Source of the DNA: Hedera helix
Taxonomy: Eukaryota > Streptophyta > Magnoliopsida > Apiales > Araliaceae
Length of the DNA: 64,000 nt
Reading direction: 5' to 3'
Assembly: GCA_947179155.2 (NCBI GenBank)
Contig: OX359266.1
Span: 14,708,098-14,772,097 of the forward strand
The notes beneath the pieces are model-generated. The model was given only the letters and a program-made list of their open reading frames with translations. It ran no database searches and was not told where the DNA came from. Shown one piece after another: positions 45,850 through 57,519 of the stretch (positions are counted from its first letter, which is position 1; each line of letters starts with the position of its first letter). The position numbers and the translations under genes are program-made.

Positions 45850-46344
45850 ACATATACGTAGTATATGAGAAGCTCTAAGCAACTGAGCCGATACAGGTAG
45901 TTGCACCTATGGAGGAAGAGTTAAAGCCAGAGACGGATCTCGAGGAGAATCCTGAGGCAGAGGAAGAAGAGTTATAGGGGGACTCTGATGGAGCACTACC
46001 TGAAGATGCTTTATTCGAGGATGACTTGATAACGGGTCTGTACCATCAAAATATTGAATTGGATGACCGCATTTGAGAGTTAGAGGCGCTGACAGTAGAA
46101 TGCCAGGAAGTGTAATAATAGAACGAGAATGTAGTGCAGGTTCTAGTTACCCAGAACATAAAACTTGGAACTAATCTTCACGAAGCAGAACACTAAGTTA
46201 AGAGTTTGATGACTGATAATGAGGAGATGGGCACTCACTGGAATGAGGAGATTGCAAATCGGGCTAGAATTGAAAAATCGTGGGTTAAGGTAACACAATG
46301 AGTGGGCAAGCTGAAGGGAGAAGTTAAAACTGAGAGAGCTAGGA
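45850..46344 (+). pseudogene. Pre-gag ORF of a third Tekay-like element, part 1
   Basis: Reads VVAPMEEELKPETDLEEN and PEAEEEEL, then a stop, GDSDGALPEDALFEDDLITG, and IELDDRI. A charged, Gln/Glu/Lys-rich stretch follows (NENVVQVLVTQNIKLGTNL, TDNEEMGTHWNEEIANRARIEK, VGKLKGEVKTERA) with stops between. VVAP followed by an acidic run matches VVAPIEFLESDPEEG at 17509-17545. It is interrupted at 46344 by a solo LTR and resumes at 49706. Confidence 0.65.
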
Positions 46345-49300
46345 TGTAACGACCCCGAAATTCGACCAACTTTATTACTTTAAATCTCATGTTTATTAAA
46401 CATCATTTGCCTTACGTCCAAATTTCGGTTCGTTAATAAATATTTAATCACCTTAATTCATTCATTAATTGATTTCAAAATCATCAGTTACCCAATTTTA
46501 CGGTATAAATTTATTTATTTTTCCTTTTCTTTTTCTCAATTCAATCATTGTATTAAAATATTTGGATATTTAAAATCCTTACATTTGGATCCTAGTCCCT
46601 GGATCGCAACCTTTACTTATTCTTTTCTTTCTTGTATAATAAAGCTCGGCATTCAAATTTTTAGTATCATACATGTCCATACAAATATTCTTTGTATCAT
46701 ACCTAATAATTCAACATTTAATAATCTCTTCCATACCAACTACATTAGATAATCAAAATTCATATCTTAATTCTACTCGTTCTATCCGTACCAAATTTAC
46801 AAGTATACAAAATATTAATGTCACCTTGACAAATCATCTATATTGAATTATAATATAAACATTTAATACTAACATTCACAACTTTTTATGAAAATCCGTC
46901 TCTATAAAATCTGATATTCTTGAATTTCATTTCTTTCCTGCAAAAATATTTATTAAACAAGTAATGAGCACAACGGCTCAGCAAGTTCAACAATTTATGC
47001 TTCACGGCACATACCTTAACATGCTTGGTGTGTGTCATATATCATGTGCTTGTGCTTTAAATATAGCAATATATCTCATATCGTTGCACAAAGAACACAT
47101 TGTGGTCATATTAAACACGTATCACATAATTTATATGCATTTAAAACAAGAATTGCATATCATAATAGTTCAACATTTAACATAAAGGGACTGAAGAACT
47201 TGCCTGGCGTCCAGTTATTTAAATTGTTAGCTCAAACCCTTAACTCGATTAACCTATGATCATAAAATAATCAAATAATAATTATTTATCTTTTATGATA
47301 TTAATTTAATTAATTAATATCATCTCTGGACCAATTATTAAATAATATGGTTAATTAAATTAACCCCGTTCCCTAATATTTTCATAGAACTTAATATCAA
47401 ACATATTCACTACGGACAACCCAGCTCATCGGATAAATTTTAGCCTATATGGTTGTCCAAAAATTTTATTTTAACCATTTTCTAAATTATAACCTTATTA
47501 GATTAATATTTAAACATTTAAATATTAATCCCCAATATTTAATATTTTTACAAAAACATTAAATTTAATGCTCAAACATCATTTCTATATTTTTAGTATT
47601 TTTCTATAATATTCTATGATTTTTAAACAATTTTTAAACATTTATTTCAATTAAAAATCATTTCTGGGGGCATTTTGGTAATTTTCGCGTCCTTAGGGAC
47701 ATATTCGGTATTTTCCGGAAAGTCCAGGGGCATTTTAGTAATTTTTGCGCATCCAGGACACGCCGGTTATTACCTGAAAAGGCCAGGGGCAAAATCGTCA
47801 TTTGGCCCCTAAACCGCGGCCGCGCATTGCGCGGAGATTCTTCTTCCGGCATCCCATAAAACGGCGTCGTTTGGGCCACTGTTCAGGACATCCGCGCAAT
47901 GCGCGGACGACCGAATTTTCGCGCCCTAAAACGGCGCCGTTTCGTTCCTGTGTCAGACAAAAAAAATGGCTGCCGCGCATGGAATTTCTTTTCTTCTTCC
48001 TGCCAAACAGTGCATCAACCCAAGCAAAAATTTACACCATTTTGCTCCAATTTTTCACAACATAATAATTCCAAAAATCATATAATTCATACACATTCAC
48101 CCATAAATTATTTAGAATAATTAATCTAATTATTTTCTATTTTTCCATAAAATTTTTCTATCATCCACAAATATTAAAATAAATTAAATAACTCATTTTA
48201 TACCTTCCAAGACTTGGAAATCCTTCATTTGAAGTTTCTCTATACTTGGTGTCATCCTCTTGGTGGCTCATGGAGGTTTCCGGTGGGGGTGGTGGTCGGG
48301 TGGAGCAAAGAGAGAAAGTTGTGCTTTCATTGCTTTGTTTTATTTTTGTTTTTGTGCTTCCCTTTTTCTTTTCATTTCTTTTTCTTTTATAAATAATACA
48401 ACTTAACCATTTTGGATATAAACAATAAGTCCACCGCCTCATTTCCCATGCCAACCAACTTGGAAGAATCCGGAAAAATTTCATGCCAAAATTTCAAATT
48501 TTAATACATTACGTAGTTATTACGTGTAATAAATATTTTATAAAATAAATATAAAATATTTATTTTAATTTACCAAAATTCATAACATGATTTATAACTA
48601 ATATTTAGACATCTTTTAGGTACCTTACTTGACAAATTTTGTACACGCATAGTGACATGCATGTAATTATTTGAGGTAATTTATACCTCCAAAAATCATA
48701 AAATAATTCATATAGCTTATAAAAATTATTTTTTTATAATTTTTCACTTCATTACTTGGACATCATATTACATTAACATGTTCACGTTTCCGAAATATTA
48801 TTCTTCATAAAAGTCATAATAATTCTATTAGACATAAATATAATTTTTAATAACTTAAAACATTCTTTTTTCTTATTTATTATTCAATTTCTTTAATATT
48901 CACAATAATTTCTTTATATATAAATTATATAATTTAATATTATATAATTTATATATTTACATTCTCCTTTCATAAATAATTTCTTAAATTCCTCCATAAT
49001 TATCAATTAATTATAATTTCACATTTATTAACTCTCTCATTATTTTAATTTTCTTATATAAATTATATAATTTATCTTTAAATAATTTATATAATTATAA
49101 TTTCCTTTAAACATCACTTTAATTTTCTTATATAAATTATATAATTTATTATTATATAATTTATATAATTACATTTCTTCTCAATAAACTTCTAAATTCC
49201 GACCATAATTCTTAATTAACTCTAAAATCAATAATTTCAATTTTATTAACTTCCTCATTCGCTTTTTATTTAAAATTGGATTAATTTAATCATTAATCCC

Positions 49301-49700
49301 TTAATTTCCATAATTAATAACATTTATATTTATCACTTAAACATATACATTTATATATAAAAAAAATGTATATATATAAATATATACATGTTTAATTCAT
49401 TCCCTTCACATTATCACATAACCTCATTTAAATATAATTTTTGTATTTCCATAATAATTTTTTTATTGCCTTTACATGAAATTTCTCTTATTCTTCATAA
49501 ATTGTTTTTAAACAATTTATTTACTTTCCAATTATTTTAAATTAACACAATTCGTCATGATCTCTGTACAGATTTAATTTACTAATTAAATCTCATCACA
49601 TCACATAAAATAATAATTTATTTACACAACCTTGGAAATTTTATCAATTAAATTCTCATTTAATATTATTAAGAAAATCCTGAAAATTTGGATCCTCACA
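46345..49700 (-). mobile_element. Solo LTR of gypsy family A (about 3356 bp)
   Basis: On the minus strand it runs TGTGAGGATCC to GGTCGTTACA and matches 27951-31505 throughout. It is flanked by TAGGA on both sides (46340-46344 and 49701-49705), a perfect 5-bp target duplication, and the interrupted coding fragment resumes after it. There is no internal region, so this is a solo LTR formed by recombination between two LTRs. It carries the GC-rich hairpin island and the tandem repeat (47655-47960). Confidence 0.94.
47655..47960. repeat. GC-rich palindrome island and tandem repeat in the solo LTR
   Basis: Reverse-strand counterpart of 29727-30100: GCCGCGCATTGCGCGG and CCGCGCAATGCGCGG hairpins, AAACGGCGTCGTTT and AAACGGCGCCGTTT (a perfect 14-base palindrome is AAACGGCGCCGTTT), and GGGGCATTTTGGTAATTT / GGGGCAAAATCGTCATTT tandem units. 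The palindromes are better preserved here than in the other copy. Confidence 0.8.
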
Positions 49701-49705
49701 TAGGA

Positions 49706-49875
49706 TGGATGATATGGAGTATGCATTCAAAACGACACTTGGTCACTGATAGGATAGGGTATTTAGACACCCAGCAGAGGAAGGTCAAACCTAACATACT
49801 ATGAGTCATTAACTGATGATTCAGATGGGCGATGAAGAGTATGATGATGCCCTGAGGCGTGGGATGCTTCGGTAG
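49706..49875 (+). pseudogene. Pre-gag ORF of a third Tekay-like element, part 2 (C-terminal end)
   Basis: Resumes after the solo LTR: MDDMEYAFKTTLGH, then stops, RVFRHPAEEGQT, HTMSH, and the C-terminus GDEEYDDALRRGMLR with stop TAG at about 49873. It is nearly identical in motif to GDEEYDDAIRRGM at the end of the 17427-18193 ORF, which shows that this end was under protein-level constraint or is recently related. Confidence 0.72.
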
Positions 49876-50166
49876 GATGTTAATAGATAGATATGATAGT
49901 ATATTTATGTATGTGTATGAATGATGTAAGTCCTAACCTTTGTTGTAAATAGTAGGATATGTTTATGTAAATATTAAACTTTTGATATATTAAGCAGTAT
50001 AGAAATGTTTGTAGCGTGATGCTATATGATCTAATGTACTAGAAAATGACATATGTATATAACTATTTTATTAAATGTGCCCTTTGATAATTAAGTGTTC
50101 GAATTAAATTTGCATGCTTAAGAATAAATGATAATATAAGAAATATAAATTTTATTAAACAAAAAT
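49876..50166. other. Spacer between pre-gag ORF and gag, third Tekay-like element
   Basis: About 290 bp resembling 18194-18533: GTCCTAACCTTTGTTGTAAAT, AGCAGTATAGAAATG and GTGATGCTAT are shared phrases. No coding signal. Confidence 0.65.
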
Positions 50167-50527
50167 ATGCCACCTAGAGGAAAGCAGTGAGAGTGGGGAA
50201 TACCGGAAGAATCGATTAATAAAGATAGGGAGCAAAATCATAATACCTTACAACAATGGGTGAATTTATTTATGGATGCTTTTGATTAGGAAAAGTCAGG
50301 CGAGAACAAGTAACTTAGAAAGAGAAATCATTCCAACCCCGGGAGGAGAAATTAATATTCCGAAGAAAGCAAAGGAATGCCAAGTAGAAGAAATTAGTAG
50401 TGAAAACAATAGGAATTTTAAAAGGAAATGGAATAATGATAAGTATAAAGAAGACGAGGGAAAGCCAAAGAAGAAGAAGGCAGAGGCCTATAAGAATTGT
50501 GAAAAGGACCACTGGGGAAAGTGTTTG
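50167..50527 (+). pseudogene. gag: Gag remnant of the third Tekay-like element, core deleted and 3' part cut off
   Basis: Begins MPPRGKQ with a stop at codon 8, as in the MPPR starts of the two other copies. It continues DREQNHNTLQQWVNLFMDAFD, then jumps to Lys/Asn-rich linker sequence (FKRKWNNDKYKEDEGKPKKKK) and one zinc knuckle, KNCEKDHWGKC, without the roughly 200-residue Gag core. It is ended at 50527 by the LTR that starts TGTAACACCCCC. Confidence 0.8.
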
Positions 50528-51950
50528 TGTAACACCCCCAAATTCGAGCACCTGTTGTAGTGGACCTGGTGCATCACGATACAACTTCTATCTTCATATT
50601 TTCAACATTCAACCATGTTATAATTAACAAAACCTCGTTTTGATACCAATTAAATATAAACATTTTCTTTCATTCAAGAATTTGCAACCTTTACAATCTC
50701 TTATTACAATTTTAGATCATACCTAATATGATTTATTCTATAACATCTCAGAATCATGTATGCAATGATTTAATTGATTACATTGGTTATGAGTATTTAC
50801 GAACTCACATTCAATTCTAAGTTTTCATCTATAAAATTTTCTTTCACTAATTATCAGTGAATTATAGTATTTACAAACGTCTAACATAGCTAGAGACTAT
50901 ATAACCAAGTTCTCTAACCTATAGCATATAGATTACAATTACCCCATACGAGTTACATCAATATATTAGATCATTCTTAACAATAGATGTTCATCACCAA
51001 AAGCTCAACTTTGAGCACTTCTACACTTCTATTTATTATTCATTCCTTTATGCATTGTCTTCATTGAAACCTTTGAAGTTCTCAACGTAACTACAAAAGT
51101 TCATTTAAAGCAAGAATGAGCAACTACATTGCTCAGTATATTTAACAGATAATAACGCAACACATAATTCTCATTTAACATGTTTCACCTCTTTCATGCT
51201 TCGTATTTATACATGCTAAATGTTGCTCATGCTTTACGTTAACTCATACTTCATGTTAATCATGCTTATGCATTTTTACACGCTTTAAAACTGTAACTCA
51301 TAAAGTTCATATAGAACAATCCATTTAGATCATCAAATGAATATCAACAATAATTATCACATAGTTGTACATAGTGCACAAGTTCATAAAATTTCACGTA
51401 TCACAAAAGATTTGCATGAAACACATAACGATAAAGTCTAAAAAATTTGTCTGGATCATCTTTATTGCTTACACTAGCATTTGCATTCTCCGTATGACCT
51501 ACACGGTATGTGAGATTAACAACTCGATAATTAGTCAAAGTTTGACTTTAGCTTAATCTTATTTTAAGTTTCTATCTTTTCCATTTATCGTATTAGTATT
51601 GCCGTTATGTTTAATAACACTGGTACATCCCTCAGTTAATTATATAACTCTTCACCACCTTGGTTTTCATCATTCGTTATACTAGTTTATGACACTAGTT
51701 TCATTTTAACTCGCACTGAATTTACCTTATCATAACCATTGTATTGGTTTATCTAACCATATATTCTAATTTTTACATTAAACATTCATTTTGAACATTT
51801 CATACCCATACATTTCATAGTTGGGACACAATTAATCAAAACTGAAAACTAATTTTGTTTCTAGTACACAACGCCAAGGCGTTGCCTTTTGAACTGTAAA
51901 CAACGTTGAGGCGCTATTTGGTAGAGAGCCTAGCGCTGGGGTGCTCCTCC

Positions 51951-52063
51951 TGTATAAGGGTATTCAACCAATATGAATCGTAATGAACTGAACCGGTATC
52001 GAACCAGATCGGTACCAAACTTATACAAAATTTGGTACCAGTATACCAAACTGATTTTTACTA

Positions 52064-52105
<42 letters not shown>

Positions 52106-52260
52106 GACCGGTATATACCAGACCACCAAAACGCCAAACCAGTTAGTATTGGTATGTCAGACCAGTATTGGGCATGTCTTTTTTTTACCGAGCTGATCGG
52201 TTCGGACCAGTTTGATATATCCTAAATACCTGTTGTACCAAAATTTTGATCACCCTTACA
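51951..52260. mobile_element. MITE-like insert with (TAA)n and CGGTTCGG motifs
   Basis: The ends are inverted: TGTATAAGGGTATTC at the left and GATCACCCTTACA at the right (reverse complement TGTAAGGGTGATC). The body is full of GGTACC / CCGGTAT / ACCAGT words in both directions and a (TAA)13-14 tract at 52064-52105. Flanking CTCCTG and GTCCTG could be a degraded target duplication. Non-autonomous hAT-like elements often look like this; the superfamily call is uncertain. Confidence 0.55.
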
Positions 52261-53279
52261 GTCCTGCACATCAGAAATTCGAATTATTTTTCAGCTTACC
52301 TCCAAGAATTTTATCTTGACCAATACACATCCGATTGCTCTCATTTTTTGACAAAAATATACACCTCACTACACAGTATTTTATAAAAATATAATTTGTA
52401 TAAAAACATACCATTAAGATCTCAATTCAAGGCTATGAAAATTAGCGTTTAACACATTTTCACATTTTAATTACCCTTAAAAGTTCATAAAACTCATTTT
52501 TGGTTTCTATTTTCATCCCAATTGCTTGGAACAACTTTAAAACTCATAAATATACCATATACAACTTTTGGTTATCAAAAATAACCAAAATTTACATATC
52601 TCTTGTTTTACATCCTCATTTGAAAAATCATAGTTTCAATTTAGGTTTTTACATAATAAAATCTTTTATGCAAGACTTCATAAACCATAAATAGTTTCAA
52701 AATATCAACTATACATACTCATATCAATCACCCCTTAATGTATATTTTGAATTCAAAGTTTAGTTAAAATTATTCTTTTAGTTATTTTATTAAACACCTG
52801 ATGTGCATTCTTTAACTTAGTTTAAATCTTGATATTGAATGATTTATTATTCATAGAATGTGTTATACACATAACCACTAATTCATAACCATCCCTTTTT
52901 CACCCGGATCCTTCATGAACCACTAATAATATCAATCTTCCACAATAATATTTACATCTATATAGACACAATTATATACGAAATTAATTTTTAGGCTGTT
53001 AAAATTATACCTTTGTAGCTTGAGATCTCTTCTTCCTCTTTCTTTATTAGTGGATTGATCAAAGGTCTTGCTAGATATCCATCTTCTTTCACCATGGCCA
53101 CCTAAAATGGCTTCCTTCTTTCCTTCCTCCAATTTGCTCTCAAGGATGAAAGCTCTCATTAGCTTTCCCAAATTCTCTCTACCTTTCCCTCTTAATTTTA
53201 CTAAGTGAAACTAGCTAGCAAACCTACAAATTTTCAACAAAATTGCTATGGCTCCCTATTTATAGAAAATTTAGATTAA

Positions 53280-53640
53280 GGGTAAAATGGTCATTAGCCA
53301 TGACTAAGCAAGGGCAAATTGAACATGTGCATATTCTCTGACATTCTCTCAAGGGCATAATGGTCATATCAATTTTTTATTAGGACAAAATGGTCATTTT
53401 GTCATTAGGACGTAACGGTCATTAACAATTTTTTCTAAAGGTGAAATGATCATTTTACCACAATTAGGAAATTCTCTAAAAATTTCCTACAAGGACACCA
53501 TGGTCATTTGTAACTTTCATCAAGGGCATTCTAGTCATTTGGTCATTTTTTAGGAAACTTCCTAAAAAATTTCCTCTATGATATAGTGGTCATTAATAAG
53601 ATTCTCCAAGGGTAACTTGGTCATCTTTCCGTAAATTTTA
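53280..53640. repeat. Tandem repeat with AAGGGCAT(A/T)NTGGTCATT
   Basis: About eight diverged units of about 35-50 bp, each with a GG(T/A)CAT-containing core such as AAGGGCATAATGGTCAT or AGGACACCATGGTCATTTG, separated by AGGAAATTTCC-like segments. The core resembles the GGGGCATTTTGGTAATTT units of family A LTRs, although the surrounding LTRs are otherwise unrelated. Confidence 0.75.
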
Positions 53641-54934
53641 CTGGGCCTCTTATATTGCCATTCAAAGTTTAATCATTAACTTGGTTATTTCTAATAATCT
53701 AGTTTTAATTAACTTTCCTTCAATTATAATCGTTTTCTTCCACTTGGTCCAAATAATTTAAATTAGCTTAAATTTTTACTTTCGAATAACTTTAATCCAT
53801 TTATTGGATTTTTCTCCATTTCCTCATAATTAAGTTAATAACTTAATTAATTCAAATATTTATTCTTGCCTCACAATGCTAACCATTTAAGCTTTGCTAA
53901 TTAATAACATACGTTTAAATTATACCATTCCTAGTTAAAGTCTTTAATATTGTCATTTAAGGTCATCATTCAAACTTTATTAATTTAATACTATAACTTA
54001 AATTATATTTCTCATGATTAATTTTAATTAATCATTCATCTTAGCTTTATTATACTCATTAGTCAATTCAAGCTAATTACATTAATTAGTTTGTTTAATT
54101 ATAAATTTCACATTTCTCAACGCAATATATAACTTATCTACCACATCATTTACGCATGAAAATTTTCAAAGGAAATTCCTCTCATTAATACACCTTTTAG
54201 TGAGTCTTCTTAGTCATTACATTCTTCCCACTATTTCAGGACAAAAATATATTATTAGCCCAAGTCTTATCAGACCTGCTCCGACTCATTACTACCTGTT
54301 TATCTCAAGTATTTGCATCTTCATCATCACCTCTTTTATACGTAATTTCTATTTTATAATACCTTCTACTACCATAACATTTCCTATTTCTTTCTCTTTA
54401 TTTCTTATTTCCTGTAATTATGTCTTACCTCCATTACTTCATGACACAGTCTACTTATTATCAAGTAATTAAAATTCTTTAAAATTTAATATTATAGCAT
54501 TATTCTTTTTAGTTATAGGACTTTATATATCACAATTTCACCCCTTCTTCATTATCCTCTCATTTCTTACTTTTTAACAATTCTATTCTTTTTATATATC
54601 TAATTTATAATTTATTTGTTTATTGGGTCACTAAAATACTCTGCTTTCATGACTAATCTAGTAACCTCTCTGTAATCCTCCTTAGAGTTTTTTTCAACAA
54701 AGTCTCTTTTTCTCATTACATATTAAATCATATATGTTCATATAAATCAGATAAAGTTTTAATCAATTCTCTATATATTCCTTTTCTTTCAAATCTAGGT
54801 TTTTACATCTTAACCTTATCTTTATTTCAATATCTCTTCTTAAATTTTCTTATATAAGGATCATCATACACTATCATCACATCGATAATCTAAAACTAAT
54901 GTTTACTAGCTTCATAGATATTCGGGTTATCACA

Positions 54935-56018
54935 GTCACCCCTGCTTCAAAAAATTTCATCCTCGAAATTGTAGCATACTTATTTCTACTCACTTCATTC
55001 ACCATAACTAGGTTCTCTAACTAACATTGACATTCTCATTCTAGTGAATACTCTACGCTTTCCTTTTCTGAGGATTTCTCTTCAATCACCATATCATTTA
55101 ATCACTTTTCTCTAGGTGGTTAATACCATATACACACTCAATTTCCAGAATATTAGAATATCTTTCAAGAGTCTTCATAATTGTTTAATAATTATGAAGC
55201 AGTATGAATAACTAGAAAATAAGAAGATTCCTTTATGAAAAACTTTTCATATCATATTGAGGGGTCATAAAGACCATGAACTCTTAACCAGGTTTAATGG
55301 GTATTCCCACTGCAAACCTCATATAGAATGTTTAGTGGTCATTTAGACTGTAAACATTCTCTGCTAGGCCTGTTTATAATCAAAAAGACAGTAAACTACC
55401 TCTATTAGTATGCTAGGTGATCAACCTCTCGTACTCTTGCGTTGTGCACAACATATTCCAGGTTGAACCACGTTAACTAACCCGATACATTACTTCTTCA
55501 GGGTTGAACCATGTTAACCAATCTAATACATTACTTCTCCAGGGTTGAACTATGTTAACTAACCCAATACATCCCCTTTTCAAGGTTGTTTACTTTAGCT
55601 TCAATACAAGATTCTGCACCAGAGTAATTGAATTGGAAACTTTTAATCAACTTTCAAATTTCATCATTTCTTATCAAAGGGGTTTAGTCGAAGTAAATGA
55701 CATAGACTAAAAATTTTAACTAGTTCCAATAATACAATAAAAAATTATTTTTATGACTTTCTCATGCTGCATCATGTAACAGTGCATTGATGATTCTTTG
55801 ACCATATCCAGACCACGTCACTGTGCATTGATGATTCCATCATTTGTCATGCCACACCATATATCAATGGTGTGTTGATGACTTTTTAATAATTTTTTTA
55901 ATGTTTTTAAATTAATTTTTGTCTAGCCGAAATAATTAACATAGACATTTGAACAACATATTTTTTTAAAAACCTAACAGTTCAATAACAGAACAAATCA
56001 TTTTCAAAGGCACATAAG
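54935..56018 (-). other. Internal 3' end of the family C gypsy element and repeats; no gene
   Basis: On the minus strand, TTTCGAGGATGAAATTTTTTG then AAGCAGGGGTGAC leads into the LTR: the gypsy 3'-end signature. The rest (54970-56018) has no open frame of interest. It contains a repeat of about 41 bp, three units, at 55459-55590 (GGTTGAACCATGTTAAC), and an imperfect direct repeat of about 245 bp spacing (GTTTAGTCGAAGTAAATGAC at 55682 and GTCTAGCCGAAATAATTAAC at 55921). The word GTGCATTGATGATT recurs between them. It may be untranslated sequence of the family C element. Confidence 0.55.
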
Positions 56019-57251
56019 TGATGAGTGGCTTTTACACCTACAAATCATGTATTTTTAGGCCTTATTCTTTGCAATCGTTCAGTATTTTTAGTTCCATTTA
56101 ACTTATTTAAATGTTTATTTTACAAAAAAGGCATAGAAGGGTCGAACGAGGAAAAATTAGCATTAATGGCAATGTTGTAATTCTGTTAACACTAATTACG
56201 CAGAGGCACGATTTTGTAGTGCAAAGACTGCGTTGGGACGCAGTTTGAAAAACTCAGTTGGCCTAATTTGCATAATTTCAGAAGTTGGAACTAATTAGGA
56301 CTGCAATGCTGTTGCGACTTAGGACTATTAATAGGGTTTTATATCAGACTTCAAGGAACAATTAGAGAGAATTACACAAGGATTGGAGAGCCACCTTTGG
56401 AGATGGAGGGATTCAAAGAAAGAGCATGCCAAGATCAACTTGAAGGCCAGAAAAGGAGGAAATTTGACAGAGTTTAATCCTTTCTTTTATCTTTTGTTTT
56501 AATTATTTTTTATGTTTATTTCTTTGATGAACTCAGCTTTTAATTGTAATATGTGAATCTAAACTTTTATTTAGGATTATAATTGAACTAATTGTGAAGC
56601 TTTAATAGATTTATTTTGTTTTTATTTAATTGATATGTTTTGGATTGTTTATTTTATCTTGCATTAATTTATAATTATTTGATCAACAATTATCTAATTT
56701 TTTAGATGGAATTGGAAAACGAAGTCGAAGAATAGGTCTGGGTATAATAATATGTGAACTTGTCTATTCTTTTTAGAAGGAATAACCTAATAATGCATAG
56801 GAAATATCTATGTACCACATGTAACATGATTGAGAGTTTATGCTTAATGAATCTATTTTAAGTGTTTTGCATGAAAATAACAACATAATTTAAATAGATC
56901 TTTTTATTAATTATTGAAAAATATTAATAAATAGATAGACAATCTCAGTTAACAATCCATATGTTTAATTGATTGGAGTTAAGATGATGATATTTTAGTG
57001 ATGCAATTGGGAAAATTATAATCCTAAGCCTTTTATTAACGGCTGGTAATCCTTTCTTGTTAGTTAGTCTTAGTTAATTTTAAGTTTTAATATTTTTATA
57101 ATCAAATTTGGTGATCGTTTAAATTTAGTTGAATTGATAGAAAATTGATAATTAAAGTAATTTTTAATTATTTTCTATGAGATTGACAACTTTATTACTT
57201 GATTGACCGTGTATACTTGCGCAAATTTATCAATATATAAATCGGACAACA
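56019..57251 (+). mobile_element. 5' LTR of an Athila-like element (about 1233 bp)
   Basis: TGATGAGTGG ... GACAACA, followed by a PBS. The partner is at 62277-63531, and the pair is similar along its length with many differences (for example GACTGCGTTGGGACGCAG against GACTATGCTGGGGCGCAG), so the insertion is old. Flanks ATAAG (56014-56018) and GTAAG (63532-63536) are a 4 of 5 target duplication. It has no coding sequence. Confidence 0.88.
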
Positions 57252-57258
57252 AGTTTTT

Positions 57259-57275
57259 TGGCACCGTTGTCGGGG
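57259..57275 (+). promoter_or_regulatory. Primer binding site, tRNA-Asp type
   Basis: TGGCACCGTTGTCGGGG. By memory this matches, with two changes, the complement of the 3' end of plant tRNA-Asp (TGGCGCCGTTGCCGGGG), the PBS typical of Athila-type elements. Confidence 0.82.
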
Positions 57276-57519
57276 AACGGTTTTAATAATTATTTCATTA
57301 TTAGTTTTTATCAGTTTAGTTTATTTAAACGTTTTAATTTTTTATTTTCTTCTATTTTTGCAGGCTTCCATTTGTTTTAGTCTGACGGTGCTTTTACAAA
57401 AGAATGAAAGTTTACTTACATACCAAAGCTATTAATTCCGCTAACGTAAGTAAAACTACATTTTCGCATGAATTAAAGCTTAAGTACATCTACTATGTGT
57501 ATGCAAATGCGATCTAAAG

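Larger units (their letters stand above)
50528..54934 (-). mobile_element. 3' LTR of a minus-strand gypsy element (about 4407 bp), family C
   Basis: On the minus strand it begins TGTGATAACCCGAATATC right after a purine tract and ends GAATTTGGGGGTGTTACA. Both ends fit gypsy LTR rules (TGTGATAACCC against GGGTGTTACA). The bases beyond each end (GTTTG and GTCAC) differ, as expected if the right side is internal sequence. Inside: words like the chromovirus minisatellite (51870-51945), a MITE-like insert (51951-52260), and a tandem repeat with GGTCATT (53280-53640). No coding sequence; AT-rich throughout. Confidence 0.72.

Noticed and set aside
54200..54472. 90-codon hydrophobic frame in the family C LTR, membrane-protein-like
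   Set aside because: Pyrimidine-rich AT DNA commonly gives Phe/Ile/Leu/Ser-rich frames. It has no conserved start context and lies inside an LTR.
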